The position numbers and the translations under genes were made by a program. Positions 21,575 to 23,898 of a stretch of 23,898 bases of DNA are shown in pieces (within the stretch, counting starts at the first letter, position 1; every line of letters begins with the position of its first letter). Source of the DNA: an uncultured Collinsella sp. (GTDB lineage: Bacteria; Actinomycetota; Coriobacteriia; Coriobacteriales; Coriobacteriaceae); contig CABTWP010000031.1 in assembly GCA_902488525.1 (NCBI GenBank), forward strand, positions 1 to 23,898, in the 5' to 3' direction. The notes under the pieces were generated by a model. The model had not been told where the DNA came from and did no database searches. It saw only the letters and a program-made list of their open reading frames with translations.

Positions 21575-23005
21575 ATGGCTCTTTGGGGCGGTCGTTTTGA
21601 GGCAGGTGTGGCCGAGGTCACGCAGGAGTTTGGCGCGTCGCTGCCGGTCGACAAACATCTCTATAAGCAGGATATCGCCGGCTCTAAGGCGCATGCCAAA
21701 ATGCTGGCGGCCCAGGGCATTATCAGTGCCGAGGACGAGCAGGCGATTGCCAAGGGCCTGACCGGAATCGAACAGGATATCGATGCCGGCAACTTCACCT
21801 TCGACATCAACGACGAAGACATTCATATGTCCATCGAGAGCGAGCTGACGCGTCGCATCGGCGAGGCCGGTAAGCGCTTGCATACCGGACGTTCGCGCAA
21901 CGACCAGGTGGCGACCGACACACGCCTGGGCGTCAAGGCGCTGGCCAAGGAGCTCATGGAGGCCAATCTTGCGCTGCGCCATGTGCTGGTGGATGCGGCC
22001 AAGAAGTACGACAAGGTGATTCTGCCGGGCTACACGCACATGCAGCACGCTCAGCCCGTGCTGCTGTCGCATCATCTGCTGGCGTATTCCTGGATGATCG
22101 CGCGCGACTTTACACGCCTGAAGGCCGCCTTTGATGCTGCCGACAACTGCCCGCTGGGTGCTGCCGCGCTTGCCGGTACGAGCTATCCGCTCGATCGTCA
22201 GATGACGGCTGCTGAACTTGGCTTTGCGGGCGTGATCCCCAATTCGCTCGATGCGGTTTCCGACCGTGATTTCCTGCTCGATCTGCATTACGCCGGTTCT
22301 GTCATGGCCATGCACCTGTCGCGTCTTTCCGAGGAGATTGTGCTGTGGTCGAGCTCCGAATTTGGCTTTATCACGCTTTCCGACTCGTACTCCACCGGCT
22401 CGTCCATCATGCCGCAGAAGAAGAATCCCGACTTTGCCGAGCTTATTCGCGGCAAGAGCGGCCGTGTGTATGGCAACCTGGTGCAGCTGCTCGTGACCAT
22501 GAAGGGCCTGCCGCTTGCTTATAACAAGGACTTGCAGGAGGACAAGGAGGGCGCGCTCGATACCGCCCATACGCTCATGCAGTGCCTGTCGGTTATGGCC
22601 GGTATGATTTCGACTTGGACCGTCAACGAGGATGCCATGGCGCGCGAGTGCGGCGTGGGTCACCTTGCCGCCACCGATGTTGCCGATTACCTGGCTAAGC
22701 GTGGTCTGCCGTTCCGCGAGGCACATGCCGTGGTGGGCCATCTGGTCCTGATGTGCGAGAAGCGCGGCTGCAATCTTGAGGACCTGCCGTTTGAGGTGTT
22801 CCAGGAGGCAAGCCCGCTCTTTGAGCGCGACATTACCGAGGCGCTCGACATCCCGTCGATTGTCGCTGCGCGCACGACCGAGGGCGGCACCGCCCCTGCC
22901 GCCGTTGCCGTGCAGCTTGAGCGCGCTGAGGCACAGCTCGTGGCTGACGAGGGCGTGTTTGGATCGCTGACCAAGGTCGTCGAGATGGGCCACGGGGTAA
23001 AGTAG
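21575..23005 (+). CDS. argH: Argininosuccinate lyase
   Basis: ArgH (476 residues) splits argininosuccinate into arginine and fumarate, the last step of the pathway; it is a homotetramer of the fumarase/aspartase superfamily. It starts MALWGGRFEAGVAEV, the usual N-terminus, with AAAGGGG (21560-21566) upstream of the ATG at 21575; the open frame from 21500 is not needed. Conserved segments are EDIHMSIESELTRRIGEAGKRLHTGRSRNDQVATD (about 84-118), LPGYTHMQHAQPVLLSHHLLAY (about 149-170), PLGAAALAGTSYPLDR, and the superfamily signature GSSIMPQKKNPDFAELIRGK (about 275-294), which carries the catalytic Ser loop. A terminator follows at 23057-23090. It works together with argG upstream. Confidence 0.97.
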   Translation: MALWGGRFEAGVAEVTQEFGASLPVDKHLYKQDIAGSKAHAKMLAAQGIISAEDEQAIAKGLTGIEQDIDAGNFTFDINDEDIHMSIESELTRRIGEAGKRLHTGRSRNDQVATDTRLGVKALAKELMEANLALRHVLVDAAKKYDKVILPGYTHMQHAQPVLLSHHLLAYSWMIARDFTRLKAAFDAADNCPLGAAALAGTSYPLDRQMTAAELGFAGVIPNSLDAVSDRDFLLDLHYAGSVMAMHLSRLSEEIVLWSSSEFGFITLSDSYSTGSSIMPQKKNPDFAELIRGKSGRVYGNLVQLLVTMKGLPLAYNKDLQEDKEGALDTAHTLMQCLSVMAGMISTWTVNEDAMARECGVGHLAATDVADYLAKRGLPFREAHAVVGHLVLMCEKRGCNLEDLPFEVFQEASPLFERDITEALDIPSIVAARTTEGGTAPAAVAVQLERAEAQLVADEGVFGSLTKVVEMGHGVK

Positions 23006-23056
23006 GGATTTGGCTGAAGCCGTTTTGGCCATTTATTGATAAATCGTTTTCACTTT

Positions 23057-23090
23057 ACGGGCGCCTGCTGATGTGGGCGCCCGTATTTTG
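23057..23090 (+). terminator. Rho-independent terminator of argH
   Basis: A perfect 9-bp stem ACGGGCGCC/GGCGCCCGT (23057-23065, 23076-23084) is followed by ATTTTGTTG. Confidence 0.85.
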
Positions 23091-23117
23091 TTGCTATGGG
23101 GGAGGGGCTTGTCGAGA

Positions 23118-23244
23118 ACTTCTGTAGGACCTTTGGGCAGGTTGTGAAGGGGTTACGTTCGCGGGCGGCAACCGACCGCCTGCTCTGTTCGATGCGGTTG
23201 ATGGGCGGTCGGATGGTACTCTAATCGGGCTTCGAAACAGAAGT
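23118..23244. ncRNA. Candidate structured RNA or leader between argH and ndk
   Basis: An 8-bp closing helix, ACTTCTGT (23118-23125) with ACAGAAGT (23237-23244), encloses several GC-rich pairings. CCGACCGCC (23172-23180) pairs with GGCGGTCGG (23204-23212). CAACCG (23169-23174) with CGGTTG (23195-23200), and GGCGG (23164-23168) with CCGCC (23176-23180), are alternatives to it. No ORF with a ribosome site lies here, and I match it to no known RNA family. It lies upstream of the likely ndk promoter, so it would be a separate transcript or part of a longer leader. The strand is not determined. Confidence 0.3.
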
Positions 23245-23297
23245 GACACATATGGAGCGCTTTAATAAATTGCAACGTTTCAATAAACAGCTTTTTG

Positions 23298-23326
23298 TTT
23301 AACTGCAGCTAAAACTCTGTTACGAT
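23298..23326 (+). promoter_or_regulatory. Candidate ndk promoter
   Basis: TACGAT at 23321-23326 could be the -10 box, with TTTAAC (23298-23303) 17 bases upstream as a poor -35. The leader to the ndk ATG would be about 58 bases. Confidence 0.35.
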
Positions 23327-23390
23327 GCAGTCCAGGCGGGTGCCGGAATGGGACTTGGGCACGCGCGAACCTACTTGAAAGGCTACTTTT

Positions 23391-23795
23391 ATGGCTATCG
23401 AGAAGACCTTCATCATGATTAAGCCCGACGCCGTGCGCGATCGCAAAATCGGCGAGATTGTTGCTCGCATTGAGCGCAGCGGTCTTGTCATCGAGCGCAT
23501 GGAGATGACCACGCTCGAGCGCGCTACCGTCGAGGAGCACTACGCCCATCTGGCCGACAAGCCCTTCTTTGGCGGTCTCTGCGACTTTATGACGAGCGGT
23601 CCGGTCGTCAAGATGGTCGTTTCCGGTCTCTCCGCTGTTGCTAAGATGCGCACCCTCATGGGCGCTACCAACCCGCTTGACGCTGCTCCTGGTACCATCC
23701 GCGGCGACCTTGCCGTCGATGTCAACGCCAACGTGATCCACGGCTCCGACTGTTTGGAGAACGCCGAGATTGAGATCAAGCGCTTCTTTGGCTAA
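23391..23795 (+). CDS. ndk: Nucleoside diphosphate kinase
   Basis: Ndk (134 residues) transfers the gamma-phosphate of ATP to nucleoside diphosphates through a phosphohistidine, balancing the NTP and dNTP pools in the cytosol. The start MAIEKTFIMIKPDAVRDRKIGEIVARIE is classical, with the KPD motif at 11-13. The active-site His is H117 in NVIHGSD (114-120). The family sequence GPVVKMVVSGLSAVAKMRTLMGATNP (70-95) is complete, and the length is typical. TTGAAAGG lies about eight bases before the ATG. It stands alone between a terminator upstream (argH) and its own terminator at 23834-23871. Confidence 0.97.
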   Translation: MAIEKTFIMIKPDAVRDRKIGEIVARIERSGLVIERMEMTTLERATVEEHYAHLADKPFFGGLCDFMTSGPVVKMVVSGLSAVAKMRTLMGATNPLDAAPGTIRGDLAVDVNANVIHGSDCLENAEIEIKRFFG

Positions 23796-23833
23796 ACCAG
23801 CTTTGACTCCTTAAAGCTGTTAGCGTGTGGCTT

Positions 23834-23871
23834 GGGGGGCCGGGAGCTCCAACCCCGGCGCCCCTTTTTTT
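23834..23871 (+). terminator. Rho-independent terminator of ndk
   Basis: An 11-position GC stem (23834-23844 with 23854-23864, one mismatch) is followed by T7 at 23865-23871. Confidence 0.9.
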
Positions 23872-23898
23872 CAAAAACTTTTAAGGTGCCGCGCGTGC

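Noticed and set aside
21359..23032. 557-codon open frame on the - strand
   Set aside because: Antisense to argH, with no family motifs and no ribosome site.
1..23898. CRISPR arrays, tRNA/rRNA genes, transposases, phage or toxin-antitoxin genes
   Set aside because: Looked for by eye; no regularly spaced repeats, clover-leaf tRNA signatures, rRNA segments or matching protein motifs were found.

Overview
The window is high-GC bacterial DNA whose gene content (SepF, DivIVA, YggT, M18 aminopeptidase, short-form ThiC, Gram-positive style Shine-Dalgarno sites) fits a Gram-positive actinobacterium. Overall protein style suggests a Collinsella-like member of the Coriobacteriia; that placement is inference from recognition, not from a search. 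Positions 1-21 are not genomic: they match the Illumina TruSeq read-2 adapter end, so the window begins at an untrimmed contig end.

Layout. 22-1027: last codons of pstB, then phoU (phosphate uptake control). 1147-3706: a cell-division block on the + strand, yggS-sepF-yggT-divIVA, closed by a terminator. 3874-6429 (- strand): a second phosphate system, pit plus its DUF47/PhoU-like partner, then a nitroreductase gene; a 25-bp perfect inverted repeat lies between them. 6680-9808 (+): a small conserved hypothetical protein (probably leaderless), a Bax-inhibitor-1 membrane protein, a PARG/macrodomain-like protein lacking the expected catalytic Glu, and an SGNH hydrolase. 9869-12315 (-): thiD and thiC, with a TPP riboswitch in front of thiC. 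12388-12903 (+): a membrane-anchored orphan protein. 12944-15252 (-): yaaA and an M18 aminopeptidase. 15419-18169 (+): polA, followed by a strong hairpin and a 33-bp-arm inverted repeat. 18444-19271 (-): a Cof-type HAD phosphatase. 19546-23005 (+): arginine synthesis, argG and argH, preceded by an arginine-rich 24-codon leader ORF, with an unrecognised 56-codon ORF between them. 23391-23795 (+): ndk.

How the parts work together. PstB/PhoU and Pit/DUF47 are two routes of phosphate import with related PhoU-fold partners. SepF and DivIVA act at the septum and poles, and YggT and YggS are their usual neighbours. ThiC makes HMP-phosphate and ThiD phosphorylates it; TPP feeds back through the riboswitch. 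ArgG and ArgH do the last two steps of arginine synthesis.

The most interesting signal is upstream of argG. A leader peptide ends Arg-Arg-Gln-Arg-Ala-Ile-Ser-Arg-Arg-Arg, with four CGA codons. Its terminal Arg codons can form a 9-bp helix with a downstream segment that alternatively blocks a terminator-like hairpin. This reads as a ribosome-mediated arginine attenuator. Other points of note are a yggT gene with no ATG/GTG/TTG start, two long perfect intergenic inverted repeats that share a nearby A/C-rich box, and a possible structured RNA upstream of ndk. No tRNA, rRNA, CRISPR array, transposase or phage gene was seen.
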